In this document: positions 11,275-22,781 of the stretch, in pieces | Layout of the letters: the number at the start of each line of letters is the position of its first letter | How positions within the stretch are numbered: position 1 is the stretch's first letter | From: Bryum argenteum | Taxonomy: Eukaryota > Streptophyta > Bryopsida > Bryales > Bryaceae | DNA length: 64,000 bases | Assembly (NCBI GenBank): GCA_037043015.1 | Contig: CM073322.1 | Span: forward strand, 5,839,601 to 5,903,600 | Direction: 5' to 3' | The notes under the pieces: model-generated | What the model was told of the DNA's origin: nothing | Seen by the model: the letters and a program-made list of their open reading frames with translations, nothing else | Database searches by the model: none | Made by a program: the position numbers and the translations under genes

Positions 11275-12475
11275 TTGAATGCAGAAGGAGACGAGCTCGA
11301 GAAGCTCGAGAATTCGTGGCGGAGTTCACTTGCTCACGACTCTCGGACAAAGATAGTGAAAAGGATGTAAGTCTTGAAGATTTCTGATCTCTACGTGCAG
11401 GTGGTGCTCAGGAACCCACTCGTTTTACAAGGATTTCACGTCTCCTTTGAATTGCGTTACCGGTGTTGCATGCTTTTGCCGATTTGAAATCCGGAATATT
11501 TTACAAAGAAACAGCACCAAGACCTAGTCGGACGTACAAAAATCATGTTAAGAGATGCTTCTGTGTGGTATGTTTTACACAAGCCACAGAGCAGCTAGAT
11601 GATAGTGTCCGCAGGAGTGTCTGGTTAGGAGCCAGAACCAGGGTACCTTGCTTTGTTTGAAACATCGGGGGGATGGTAGATGCGTGTAACATACATGATG
11701 ATGGATCCCCGTCGAATTAGTGAACGATGGAGTGTGGTAATGGTTGGGCTGTATGTGTGTATGTGAAACGAGTGTCGGTGTGGTGCAGCATGGACACGTT
11801 GAAGCGCCATATGCCAGTTGCTGGGCAGGACGGCGAGGATGAGCTTCTGAAGATCGCATGGCAATTCGAAGAGAAAATCTTTCAGGTTGCAACTGATCAA
11901 GTAAGTCTTTTGCTTCACACACAACCCAATTCCTGCGTATGACAACTAGGAGTGCAGCAACTTTTTCGGAAGACTCAAAGCTCATAGTGTGAGTTGGAAT
12001 TTTGGAAATCTATGTTTTGCATTTGATACTTGTTGAGTTTAGTTCTGGGATGCACCTGAAATGTTACATGTCTTACACAGCAAGATTATCTTCGAAAGAT
12101 CTCGCTTAAGATGTTGTCATTGGAGACCGAGGCTAATCCTCTCCAAAACAGATATCCGCCTGGAGCTCAAGAAGTTGCAGCGCCAGGTTGTTTATTATCA
12201 CCTTGGCTTACATGTAACGATAAGTGGGGACACACCAGACGTGTGTCAGTGCGTTTATGTTAAATATTGTGAGATTTTATCAATTGATTCGAGTTGAAGA
12301 GAAAAGTGGGTGTGTCTTTCACTGTCTGTATTGTGGGCATTTCAGTGGTCTTATGGACATTTCAGGGGCCTTATTAGTAGCGGTTGATATTTCAGGTTCT
12401 TCAGCTGGTGCTGTGGCGATGCGAAACCCTGCTCACACCACAGAAAACGGAGTTCTCTCGAGCGAGGCTCAATAG
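11275..12475 (+). pseudogene. MED15 KIX-domain paralogue, unit 2 (open KIX exons, no clear start codon)
   Basis: Exons match MED15 exons 1-4: 11275-11366, 11789-11900, 12081-12186 and 12405-12475, all with GT-AG borders and conserved phases. The frame stays open through the whole KIX region (MDTLKRHMPVAGQDG..., then QDYLRKISLKMLSLE...) and exon 4 (AMRNPAHTTENGV), ending at TAG where MED15 continues into its glutamine-rich part. In exon 1 the MED15 ATG-GAT is replaced by CTCGAG sequence (ENSWRSSLAHDSR), so no in-frame ATG exists in that exon. Splicing from an upstream ATG at 11184 is not in phase by the donors I can see. If translated it would be a KIX-only protein with a short tail. I rate it a recent pseudogene or a gene with an unrecognised start. 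Confidence 0.75.
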
Positions 12476-12889
12476 CACCTTCAGTGACAACAATGATTGG
12501 TTCTGTCTAGATTCGGAAAGCTTAATTCTGGGACGCAGTTGACACATGAAATGTGATATGCCTAGATGGTTTAGATTAGTTTTGAAAAGTCTCCTTGAGG
12601 TTGTTGTCAACGGAGATCAAGGAAAACCACGTTGGCACGATGCTCGACTTGAATGAGGCAGGGGCTGATTTAAGTGTTACATGAGAATCGGTTGAAAAAA
12701 CAAGAATTGGGTGAAATGAATGAGGAGGTGATTGGCGAGGGGACTCCGACAAACCTCTTTCAATGCTTAGAATCGATGTATAAGGATGTATGTAAGGGGT
12801 TTAATATGAATGTATATTATATTAATATATTGTATGCTTATACTCTCAATCAAGGGCAATAAATGTGAGTGAAGAAGTTATGTATAAGC

Positions 12890-13020
12890 CGGGTAAAGCA
12901 CACCCACTCAAGCATTATGGGTTTAAAGGAGCCTTGCTCCGTGAGGGGCCGGGTTCTAACAACTACGAAGGTGCAGGCTCCTCAAAACACATTAATGCAT
13001 GAGTGGGTGTCCTTTACTCG
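12890..13020. mobile_element. 131-bp foldback MITE
   Basis: The two ends are imperfect inverted repeats over about 50 bp, starting GTAAAGCACACCCACTCA on the left and GTAAAGGACACCCACTCA on the complement of the right, and continuing to GGAGCCTTGC / GGAGCCTGCA. Almost the whole element is a hairpin. The target duplication is not clear. Confidence 0.7.
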
Positions 13021-13231
13021 TCATAAAACACCGAGGCCAAAATTTCTTGCTCTCGTTTGTTGACGTAGATGAGAATTCAAAATTTCTTCTCGTTGCTCGT
13101 TCAAATGGGCCAAATTATGCTTGCCGAGATGATAGTTGTCCATTTGGAAAATTGGATTAAGAGTGTAAAGCTTCGTCAAATTGAAGAGCGATTCTGCAAC
13201 TAGGGCTTTATAGAGGTACAATTCAAGTTAC

Positions 13232-13290
13232 GAAGGAACCCAACCTGATGTCAACCAAAGTGAAGGAACCCAACCTGATGTCAACCAAAG
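13232..13290. repeat. Two tandem copies of a 30-bp unit
   Basis: GAAGGAACCCAACCTGATGT followed by CAACCAAAG occurs twice in direct succession. Confidence 0.85.
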
Positions 13291-13399
13291 CATGCATCCG
13301 ACCAACGGTTGCCCACATCATAATGATCCTTATAAAACAAACTACCTACCTTGAATAATAGATTTTCATTATCACATGCCATGTACTAATCAAATTCAT

Positions 13400-16220
13400 A
13401 GACACAACTCCTAAACAAAACAAGAAGTAAGGAACTTCTTTATAAGATTAAAATAAGATAATTTTGTCAGATAAAAGAATAGATAGAACTTGTGTTACGA
13501 GAGTGAAGAATAACGACCTAAAGCTCATTATATATGCTAGTGTAGAGGAAAGCTTTCGGCGTACGATCTTGGAGGCAATCATAACATCTTCTAGTAGTTT
13601 GAGGCGGGTATTTGAAATTCTAGGAAGGTGAAGCAAAAACTTCTTGAATCTAGGAGGAGGAAATGGAAGTCTTTAAAGTAAGGTCTTGGAAGTAACCATG
13701 AAATCTTCCGGAAACTTGAGAGACTTCTAAAATCTAGGAAGGTGAGGTGAAAGCTTTCTGAATCTAAACAACTATATGTAAGCTTTGGAAGTTTGAGAAT
13801 TTCGTAGAAAGTTCTAGGAGATAACGGAAGACCCAGAACCTTCAGGAAACTTAGACCAACAAAATATTTTTTTAGTAAATAAATTTAGAAAAGTTCTTGA
13901 GGGGCATCATTTTCACAGTAAGTTTAGGAATGCACAAGAAGCTAAACTATGACACGTCCATGACATTTTCTAAAATTACCCTCATCTTGATTATTAGATA
14001 AGTGTAAGGAGTGTAGTTGAAAAGCCTTCGTATTTTTATTGTTGTCATTTGTATTTCATCTATCATTCATAACAATTAGTTTCAAAGTTTTATTCATAGT
14101 TAGATATCAAATGTGTAAGAATTAAATCAAATATAGGTTAAACCCCTACACGTCAATAAAACCCAAATATCAAGTTTTCGCAATATGGGGCAACCTAGAT
14201 GAAAGGGTTAGAAGTGATACTTTTGCCTAAGATTTTTACTGGATGTTCCTTACACCATAACGTATATGTGGTTAACTCTGCAAAGTCAATTTCTAAGTCC
14301 AAAAAGGGCAGTTAGAATTTAGTCTTTTTTTAAATATTTCCTTCTAACATATGTTCATAACCAAATCACTACTCAAGTTCCAAAGTAACCTAAGTCAAAA
14401 AAATTACCAAATTTACAAGGGCGGTGTCCAAAAGTTAGAGAAACACTCTTCAAGCTTTTTGGTAATTTTTTATTTATGTAACTCAAAAATTGTCAAAATT
14501 CGAGATTCCAGATTATTTTGGAAAAAATTGCTTAAAATAAAAAACTTATAAAGATACCTACTCACTGTTCACTCCTTCTAAAAATAAAATACAATAGATG
14601 TCATGCTTGCTTTTCCAAATCACTCATTCTATACCTTGTTCAAAAATAAAATGGAATGAAGGTTTAAAAAGCAGAATAAGTCTCCAAAAAATTTTGCAGG
14701 CATTCTCAACTTAGTTGTCTACATGGAAAAAGACATGAGCAAAGTTTTTGGAGCAACAATCATTAAGTCTCCCTTTGCTCAAAGTAGACTAGGTACTCGA
14801 CAATACCTAAGAAAAGTTTGCATCACTATTTAATGCTATAAGTCTCACAATTGTTAGAGATCCAACGTTTGACTTTGAACATGGTAATTTTAATAGTAGT
14901 TTCCTTTGAGATCTTATAGTCAAAAATCCTATAAAATCATTAAATTTCTTTTGAGTTTGGAGATAAATTTTTTTTTTGGATCTTTGGGGTTAAATTGAAG
15001 GGTTGAGACTCTCACACATGAAAATGGAAAAACTCATGTAACAACTTTGTTTCTTTAGTTTGTAAGTTAACCACCTCTTTTAAAAAAAAGCTAAGACAAT
15101 CAATTAAGGTTTTTTTCTTTTGGGATGCGTTTTGGAGCCACCCTAATATTATGATATTTCACTCAAAATCACAATATTTTTTAGTGACCACCGGTTTGGC
15201 AACCCTTTATTTTCATACAAATAAATACCATGATATCCCCAAAATCATGATTTTTCATTAGAAAAATAATCAAGATATTCCCACAATCACAATATTGTCG
15301 TGGACCATCCATTTGGCAACCCTTCATTTTATGATAAAAAGGATTATGATATTTCCAAAGCTCATAATCTTTCAGAGAAATTTGAGATATTCTCATTATT
15401 CCACTTTTCACTAGTGCCCACTCGTGTAGCAACCCATCAATATCAGGATAATGATAATCATGATATTCCAACGGAAATGAAAGTAGAGGTCTCGACCTCA
15501 ATGTTTGAACCCTTGCCTCTCATTGATCGCCCTTCCGTGCCCTTGGCCCTTTGTGTCCACTAAAAATATAATAGAAGTTACTAAAATTACTGAAAATGTA
15601 CTTAAAATTACTGGAAAATACTCCAAGCTTGTCATTAAAATTATTGAAAATTATAGAGTTCGTGTAATTATCACGATATTTTACTATTGAGTTGCCAAAT
15701 GACCCTTCAAATTCTCAGCATCATGGTTTGTGAAAATCATAATAATGAGTGAAAATGGCAATCATGTAAATATCACAATATTTTATTATTGAGTTGCCAA
15801 ATGTACCCCTTAGTTTTAGAACATTCGGGGTGAATTTTAATCCTCACTAAATTCTTATTAGCTTTTGGCAGTCTTTGGATCACCTATTTCGAATCAACCA
15901 TGTGTGTTTCAGGGATAAAGTGATCTTTTTTGACAATTTAAATTCAAAAATAAGACCACAGATCCTAGAAATAAAAACTCCAATAAATAAAAATTCCAAA
16001 CTCAAGACCTAAAATACAAAAAATCAACCCAAAAACTAAACTTAAAATTACTTTTTTTTTCGCGACACAAACTTATCCGTGATAAATTGGTAGGTTTACA
16101 CAACCATGAAGAGGTTCATCGGTCAATAAATTAAGAATAAATTTAAAATATGTTTAATTGAAATTTAGACTCTTGAAATATGATTGGTTGAAAAAGAAAC
16201 TCTTCATGTACTGATGGCTT
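13400..16220. other. Intergenic spacer of unit 2, paralogous to unit 1 spacer
   Basis: No gene seen. Collinear with 7.8-10.75 kb as described there. It has the pre-insertion states for the SINE at 8067 (near 14.03 kb) and for the TTAA element at 9982 (near 16.05 kb). Confidence 0.65.
14143..14989. mobile_element. Older full-length relative of the 930-bp TTAA element
   Basis: It starts CCCCTACACGTC and ends CTTTGGGG, with TTAA at 14138-14141 (one extra A before the element) and TTAA at 14990-14993. The internal order matches the young copies, including TTTTGCCTAAGATTTTTA and TTTACAAGGGCGG. Sequence divergence is clearly higher than among the four young copies. Confidence 0.65.
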
Positions 16221-16390
16221 AAGGCCCCTTCCCACTTGGCCTTTGATAAGAGCATACATTAAAACTTAAGACCTCCACAATTTTGGGGAAATTCCTTATT
16301 CTTAGGGAAGGCCTCATCAATGAGGCTTGGAAAAGTGTTTTGAAAAGTAGCCTCAATTACATAATGGCTCCTCAAAGGCCCCATTAACTA

Positions 16391-16704
16391 AGGCCCAGTT
16401 TATACAGAGGCCAGGGCCGGATGGAGGCTGGGCCGAATTCGACAGCTAGGGCTTGGGCCCAAGTTGGGGAGTTCGGGACTTGGTAAACCTTGTCCCAATT
16501 GCATCACTTGGGCCCGAACATTTTGGCGCCAAAACAGTGCCACGTGGGATGCCACATAGGATAAAGTGAAGTTTTGGTCGGGCCCTAGTCGGGTCCTAGT
16601 ATAAAGCCCTTGGGCCCGATTTGAAAGAATCGAGCCATCCTATTGGTTGAAATTTGAAGAATTCGGGCCGGCCCTCAATCCGGCCCCAAGTATAAAGTGG
16701 CCCT
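16391..16704. mobile_element. GC-rich MITE with ~45-bp inverted termini
   Basis: The left GGCCCAGTTTATAC... and right ...GTATAAAGTGGCCC ends are inverted repeats that continue through GGGCCGGAT and reach GAATTC. It is rich in GGGCCC blocks, unlike its AT-rich surroundings. The flanks carry TAA/TTA, which may be a PIF/Harbinger-type target site, but the exact border is ambiguous. Confidence 0.65.
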
Positions 16705-16913
16705 TAAGACCACTCTTAAGTCTTCAAAACTTGAGAATATTTCTAATTGTGGTGCTTCCCTAACACTTGCCTACTAATGCTCAACTATCTTTTGTCCACC
16801 CAAATACTAGCTAATATTTTTTTTGTCCTCCAAGTTTTAGAGTGTGCCATGTGGGCATCCATGTAGGATTGGTAATTACTAAAGAGTGTAGGTGTGGACA
16901 CACACTCTTTTAA

Positions 16914-17845
16914 CCCCTAAAAATCCAGGATAACCGATTCGGTTTTCTGAGATTTCAGGCAGCTCATTTTAAGCATTTAAATCGATATTTTTGCCTAAGA
17001 TTTTTATTGGGTGCTCCCCATACAGTAATGTGTATGTGGTAAAATTTTCAAAGTCAAATTTTAATTTTATAACCTTCACCTAGAAATTTTAGGTTTCAAG
17101 TCCTAAACGGGCAGTTTAAAAAATATATATATATATATATTTTTTTTTTTTTAGAAATATGTTCATTACCAAATTACTATTCAAATTCCAAAGTATCCGA
17201 AGTCAAAAAGTTTACCAATTTTACAAGGGCAGCCTCCAAAACTTTCAAAAACAATCTTCACAATTTCTAGTAATTTTACAATTTTTTCTTTCAAAAATTG
17301 CCAACATTCGAGATTTTGGATTTTTTCCAAGATTTTTTTTAAAAAAATTCACATTATCATAAATGCACCTTCTCACCGTCGAGATTTTTCTCAAACTAAA
17401 TATATCAAACGTGGTGCTTGTTTTACTATATGGTTATTTTTAGACCTTCTTTCATAAAATATTTTACGTTAAGGTCAAAAAGTGGAATTGGTCTCCAAAA
17501 TTTTGCATGAGCACACCCAACTTGATTACCTACATGAAAAAAAATGAGGGAAAAATATTTGGAATAACAATCATCAAGTTGCCCTTGGCACCATTTAGAC
17601 AATGCCTCTCACGCAGCGGCAAAAAAAAGTGTTGGTCAAACTTTGATTGTTATGATCTCACAAATGACAAACATCCAACGGTTGAAATTTTGACCAGTCC
17701 TTTGTATACAAGTTAGGTACAAGATCTTACGGTTCAAAGTCTAAAACCGGAAAAAAAAGTTTCTCCATTTCCCCATTTCCCAACGAAGGTGAAAAATGGC
17801 AGTTTTTGGTTCTGGAGGTCGAGGAAACCCCTGGATTTTTAGGGG
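16914..17845. mobile_element. 930-bp TTAA family (F1), copy 1
   Basis: Termini CCCCTAAAAATCCAGG and its complement; TTAA at 16910-16913 and 17846-17849. 932 bp, with no long reading frame. An internal A/T microsatellite lies near 17120-17155. It is nearly identical over its length to copies at 34020, 49740 and 57415. Confidence 0.92.
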
Positions 17846-17938
17846 TTAAGGGGATAAGACCACCTTCTAACACCACCTCTAAGGCCAAGTGGGAACGTAC
17901 CTTTACTCCACCGTAGTAGAAACCGACCCTAAAACTAA

Positions 17939-17946
17939 TATAAAAA
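17939..17946 (+). promoter_or_regulatory. Putative TATA box of the KIX-only gene
   Basis: TATAAAAA in the context ACTAATATAAAAATGAATCGC, matching the position before unit 2. It is followed by the leader block CCACTTGCCTC shared by the three units. Full-length MED15 has a different upstream sequence. Confidence 0.45.
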
Positions 17947-18490
17947 TGAATCGCATCAAACCCCCCACTAAACCACTTGCCTCGTCGCTCTGTCGGCAAC
18001 CCGGAGTATATATCTGTAGGACGCAGACATTTTGCCACACCCGCTTTCGGTGGCAATTTCGGAGAGGGAGGTTGTGGAGCGAAGCCTGGACAAGGAGGAG
18101 GAATTGGACAAGAGGATTGTCTTGGGCACAGGATTTCATTGCCAATTGATCCTTTTTCTTTCGCAGGTACAGTTGTTTGCACCTGTCTATCTCGATTTCA
18201 ATTTCATTGCGACCCTCGATGAGATCCAACCTTTCGTTTATCGAGATTTGCTGTTTCGAAGACGCTCTTGCTTCGGGACGAGTGTCTTTCTAGGGTCAGG
18301 AGTTTGAGATCTTGGACGGAGGACGGTGGGGTTAGGCAGAGCTGATTGGATGCGAGGCCGGGGTCAAGCCACCTTCCGAACCAAGAGCGTCTGATTCAGC
18401 GTGTTCTGTTTTTGTGCAGCTGGCTGCGGCTACGGAAGGTTCATCCTTTGCAGCAATTGTAGAGGTTGGTGTTACGTTACAACTATCAAC

Positions 18491-19333
18491 ATGGATAATT
18501 CATGGCGGGCTTCGTTGGGGCACGACAGTCGGACAAGGATCGTGAAAAGAATGTAAGTCTGTCAGAGGCTTCTGGTCTCTACTCTCACATAGTACTCCAT
18601 AACCCACTGCTCGTTTATAAGGATACCTTCAGGTATCACGTCTCCTGTGAATTATGTTACTTGTGGTGCTTGCTTTAGCGGTATCTGGGGTTTTGAAAGT
18701 TTTAGAAAAGAAATGGCAATCTGACCTAGTCGGAGGAGCATGATCAGAATTAAAGAGGCACAAATGGCGAAGTGGGATATGAGTTAGTCTGAATGTGAAA
18801 TGAGTGTCGGTGTGGTGCAGCATTGTCACGTTGGAGCGCCACATGCCAGTTGCTGGGCAGGACGGCGTGGATGAGCTTCTGAAGATCGCATGGCGATTCG
18901 AAGAGAAAATCTTCCAGGCTGCAACTGATCAAGTAAGTCTTTTGCTTCGCACACAATCCAATTCCTGCGTATGACAACGACGAGTGCAGCAGTTTTCAGA
19001 CGAATCAAAGCTCATAGTTGGAAATCTATGTTTTGCATTCGATCCTTGTTGAGCTTAGTTTTGGGATGCCGCAGTTGACACCTGAAATGTGACATGTCTT
19101 TACAGCAAGATTATCTTCGAAAGATCGCGTCTAAGATGTTGTCACTGGACACACGGAGTGGACGGAATGAAGAGAATGAAATTGGGGTGGTGATCAACCA
19201 GCAGGAGACGGAGGTCGACGAACGTTCATCGAAGCTTGACATCGCCATTAAGATGTGGTCACTGGAGGTACAGAGTGAAGAGAACGAGAATGGGGTGGTG
19301 ATCAACGAGGATGAGATGGAGGTGGAGGCTTAA
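18491..19333 (+). CDS. Intact KIX-only MED15 paralogue, 133 aa (unit 3)
   Basis: Three exons, 18491-18552, 18821-18932 and 19106-19333, with GT-AG borders at exactly the MED15 positions and phases; the 402 nt end in TAA. Residues 1-58 match MED15 with about six changes (N7A, A10G, K16R, M22I, D23V, Q26E). Helix residues of the KIX fold are kept, including W5, HMPVAGQDGVDELL, AWRFEEKIF and QDYLRKI. From residue about 75 it diverges into an acidic tail made of two tandem copies of a KM-(L/W)-SL(D/E)...EN(E)xGVVIN block. The glutamine-rich middle and the MED15 C-terminus are absent. KIX domains bind activation domains, so a protein with KIX alone could compete with Mediator (inference). The ATG is in the same place as in MED15. 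Its promoter region is shared with the other units, not with MED15. Expression is unknown. Confidence 0.8.
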
Positions 19334-19404
19334 TACACTCAAATGATAGTGAAATGGACTTGAACAATGCATACGGGGAGCTTGAGTTTCAAAGCCATTT
19401 TGGC

Positions 19405-19700
19405 GAGTGGGAGTGTACAGACGTTGAGCTCTTTTGGTGTGCATTGCCCATTCGGAGTATACGAATGTTAAGGTTTTTAGGTCTGCATTTCCCATTGGGT
19501 TGTACAGATGCTAAGCTCTGTAGGTGCGCATTGCCCATTGGGAGTGTACGGACGTATAGCTCTTTAGGTTTGTAATGCCGACGTTTAGCTCTTAGGTGTG
19601 TGTATTGCCCATTGGGAGTGTACAGATGTTGAGCTTTTTAGGTGTGCATAAGAGAGTTTAAGGTGTGCACAAGAGAGTTTAAGGTGTGCATAATAGGCTC
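19405..19700. repeat. Minisatellite downstream of the KIX-only gene
   Basis: About five degenerate units containing GCATTGCCCATTGGGAGTGT and ACAGATGTTGAGCTCTTTAG, then short GGTGTGCA..AAGAGAGTTTAA repeats. Probably within or just after the 3' UTR. Confidence 0.75.
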
Positions 19701-19739
19701 CTCGTGTGTAGGAGAACATTCGTTCAATGTATACGCTAC

Positions 19740-21560
19740 ACGTATGCTTGCTTTGGAGTTTAAATGGTTTTTAAATTAGTGTACAAAGTGTCGAACATTG
19801 GATAGCCTTTGGATCATGATTATAGTGGTTTGTTTTTCAACTATTGTAAATAACAATAAACTTCAAAGTTCTCTTTTTAGTATATTCTTATATTTGATGA
19901 TATATTATTTGATTATGGGCTACATTAAAGACTTTGCTCTTCCACACATATGAAATTTGAGAAACCTTAAATATTAATTGTGTCGTTTCTTTGTTGGTTT
20001 GTTTGAACATCACCCTTTCCCAAAATTTAAAACTGCAAGGTCTTAGTCATGAACAACTTGGGTAATCACCCTTTTGAATTGAATTCAAATAACTTTGACT
20101 ACATTCTTAATCCCTATGCGTCCCTAATTGTCACCTAAAAATTTGAAATCAATTTTTATAATGAAAAATTTCATTGATATTATCTCTATCATCCTAGATA
20201 ATGTGATTATTTTTTTTTCAAAAGCTGTAATTTAAGTGTGATAATATCAAGTATGGATGGATTTTCATGGACCACCCTTGCATTAAATGCAATGTTATTC
20301 ATGCAACTTGGTCGTTCACCAACCCTTCATGGGCAAAAAGGACTTTTTATTTCCATTGCATTGAAAGGGGCGGCACATGACCCTCACCACCGTCAAGACT
20401 TGGCCTCTATGCATCCCAGACACTTGTATTCACCTATTTTGATTTTCCACCTATTTTTCAATAATACCACATTTACGACATTATCAGATATGACACACCT
20501 TATCTATAACACACTTTTTGGTGAAACGGATGGTGTGATATTATCAAGGTTATACCGTACCAGTATGTCGTAAGCTTTTACTTCTTACTATGATATATAT
20601 ACAAGTAATGTGGTTCACGATAAAGAATATAAATTTGGACACATTAAAAGACGGAGATGTGACTCAAAAACATGGTAAGACGGAAGCACTCGGTAAGTCA
20701 TGGTGTACTCGTAAAAATTAATCAAAGATAGAGATATGATACAATCACTTGATAAGATAGCAATTTTGTAAACGCTAAGTTGTAATTATAGAAATATATC
20801 AATGTAATAAAATAACCTAATGATCAACAATTGTCTCATGTTGGTCATAGCAAGAAGTCATAAATATGACACGACTGCTAGATGAGACAGAAGCCTTGTA
20901 TGCAACACACTAATCTCTACTCGCAAGAGAATACAAGTCTCATACATTGAACCGATGAGACAGAACCATTATCTATATTTATAGGAATTACCCATAAAGT
21001 GTTACTCAATCTTATTCTCTACTTTTTAGAACAATTCTAATCTTGCATAATACCAAGTAGAGTCAAAATGTTACTATCAAGTATTTTTCTAACTAAAGTT
21101 TGAACAAGCACAAAATTGTAACTATCTAGCAGTCAAAATGTTACTATCAAGTATTTTTCTAACTAAAGTTTGAACAAGCATAAAATTGTAACTATCTAGC
21201 ACACAGTCTCTCAAGCCAATCCATAATACAACCCACCCTGAACTAAATCTTGATTTTACATACATTATAACATAATTGAGCCAAAATGCGAGTCCAACAA
21301 CAAAAACCGGACACAACTATCACATAAGTACACTTTGCCCAAATTTCAACATAGAGCCCATGGCCCAATCAAACAATTGGAGCAATTTGTACAACCAAGG
21401 GATCCTACTAGAAAGTGCAATAGAATGGTCGCAGGGGCGCCAGGGGACCCATCGGGATTTGCTTTACGGGATTCCTGGCGCTCAGCAATAAAAAATCCTT
21501 TAATAAAATGGTCGAAATACGGGTGCTCTTTGTTTTCTGGCACGCAGGGTTGTTGATGTT
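19740..21560. other. Intergenic spacer between the KIX-only gene and MED15
   Basis: No gene supported. 19.75-19.88 kb matches the landmark spacer of units 1 and 2, with GATTATAGTGGTTTG and no SINE. 20.23-20.35 kb resembles 15.30 kb. It includes a 70-bp tandem duplication listed next. Confidence 0.6.
21061..21200. repeat. Tandem duplication, 2 x 70 bp
   Basis: 21061-21130 and 21131-21200 differ by a single base (CACAAAATT versus CATAAAATT). Confidence 0.95.
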
Positions 21561-21599
21561 GCGGGCGATCCTCGAGCAGTGACCGGCGCTCCACGCTCG

Positions 21600-22781
21600 G
21601 TAGTCGGTGTCTGACCCAGGAGCAAGTAAGGCGCCTTATAAGTCGTCTTCTCCCTCCCAACTTAACGCGCCTTCTCTTCGCCTGTTGTTCTTTTCTTTTC
21701 TCTCACTCTGGCTCTGGCTGGTGGGGGAGCAAGCGCCTGCACCATCCCCATACCTCCACCTTCCCTCTCTTCCGTGTCTGTACGCAGACATTTGGCTAGA
21801 CGCTACCTGTAAAAGCATTCTCCCGTGTCAAATTTCGAACCGGGACTGGTTAGGGTTAGCTTGTGAATGTGGAAGGGCGCTCGCTGGGGAATTCTGTTTC
21901 TGTTGGAGTAGGGCGAGAATCGCTTGTCAGGTATCGTCTGCTTTTTCTATTTCTTAGAATTTGTCGGTGCGCTTACTTGTGAGACGAAGGACGAGAGCGA
22001 CAGGTGATTTGTGGGCCGGACGAGGAGATTCATTTTGTTGAGAGTCTGTGCTAGGAGGTTGCTTTAGGTTTCATTGTGCTCGTGATTCTTGAGATTTTCT
22101 GAAGCTTGTAGGTAGCGGTTTGCGTATTGTTCGGTTGCTGCGGTAATTTGATGACAGGATGCTCGCGTTTTTGTTTTCTGCTGAGGCTCTCGATCCAACG
22201 TTGAATTATAAGCCGTCAGAATTGGTTATAGTTGTGGCTACCGCCCTTTGCGTGGAAACGAGCGGCTGCATAGCTCTTTCCTGTGTGAACGTCGAAAAGC
22301 GCCCTGTTGGCGAAGGGAGCTCGAGATGGGACAAGTAGGCCTGGGTGTTTTCGTTAGTGCAGATTTGTTGGGCGGTTTGATTGCGTAGAGAGCAAGATTT
22401 CTTTGGTTATGAGCAAATAGTTTTTACTCTTTTGGTTTATTCCTCCAGTTTCAATTTCATCGCGATCCTTGACTAGATCCAACCTTTTGTAGATATGCTG
22501 TGGTAGGCAGGCTCTCGGTTCGGGAGGAGTGTCTTTTTAGAGTTTTCATTTCGGACAGGAGCTTGAGAGCTGATGAGTGGGAGGGACAGTGCGCTTGATG
22601 AGAGCAGACAGGAATGTCTGCAAAGGCTCAAGCCATCTTTTGAACCTTTGCAAGTTTTGCTTTTGGAGTATTGTCTAATTCAGCGTGTTTTGTTTTTCTT
22701 AGCTGACTGCTGGCTCTGAAGTTGTGCGGGAGGAGCAACCCTTGCTGTGATAGAATTTGAAGTGTTTCACTCCCACTCAAC
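21600..22781 (+). promoter_or_regulatory. MED15 promoter and 5' leader
   Basis: CTTATAAG near 21633 could be a TATA box. The pyrimidine-rich and GC-richer stretch after it, without a long frame, fits a long leader. A 5' UTR intron probably ends at TTTTCTTAG near 22702, since the same acceptor precedes the ATG exon in the KIX units. Homology with the KIX units starts only near 22450. Confidence 0.45.

Noticed and set aside
11575-11985. Minus-strand frames opposite KIX exon 2 (also at 18.75, 23.34 kb)
   Set aside because: Antisense shadows conserved because the sense KIX exon is conserved.
17159-17716. Short frames such as MFITKLLFKFQS and MSTPNLITYMKKNEG recurring in several places
   Set aside because: They recur only because they lie inside the F1 transposon copies; interrupted and without family resemblance.
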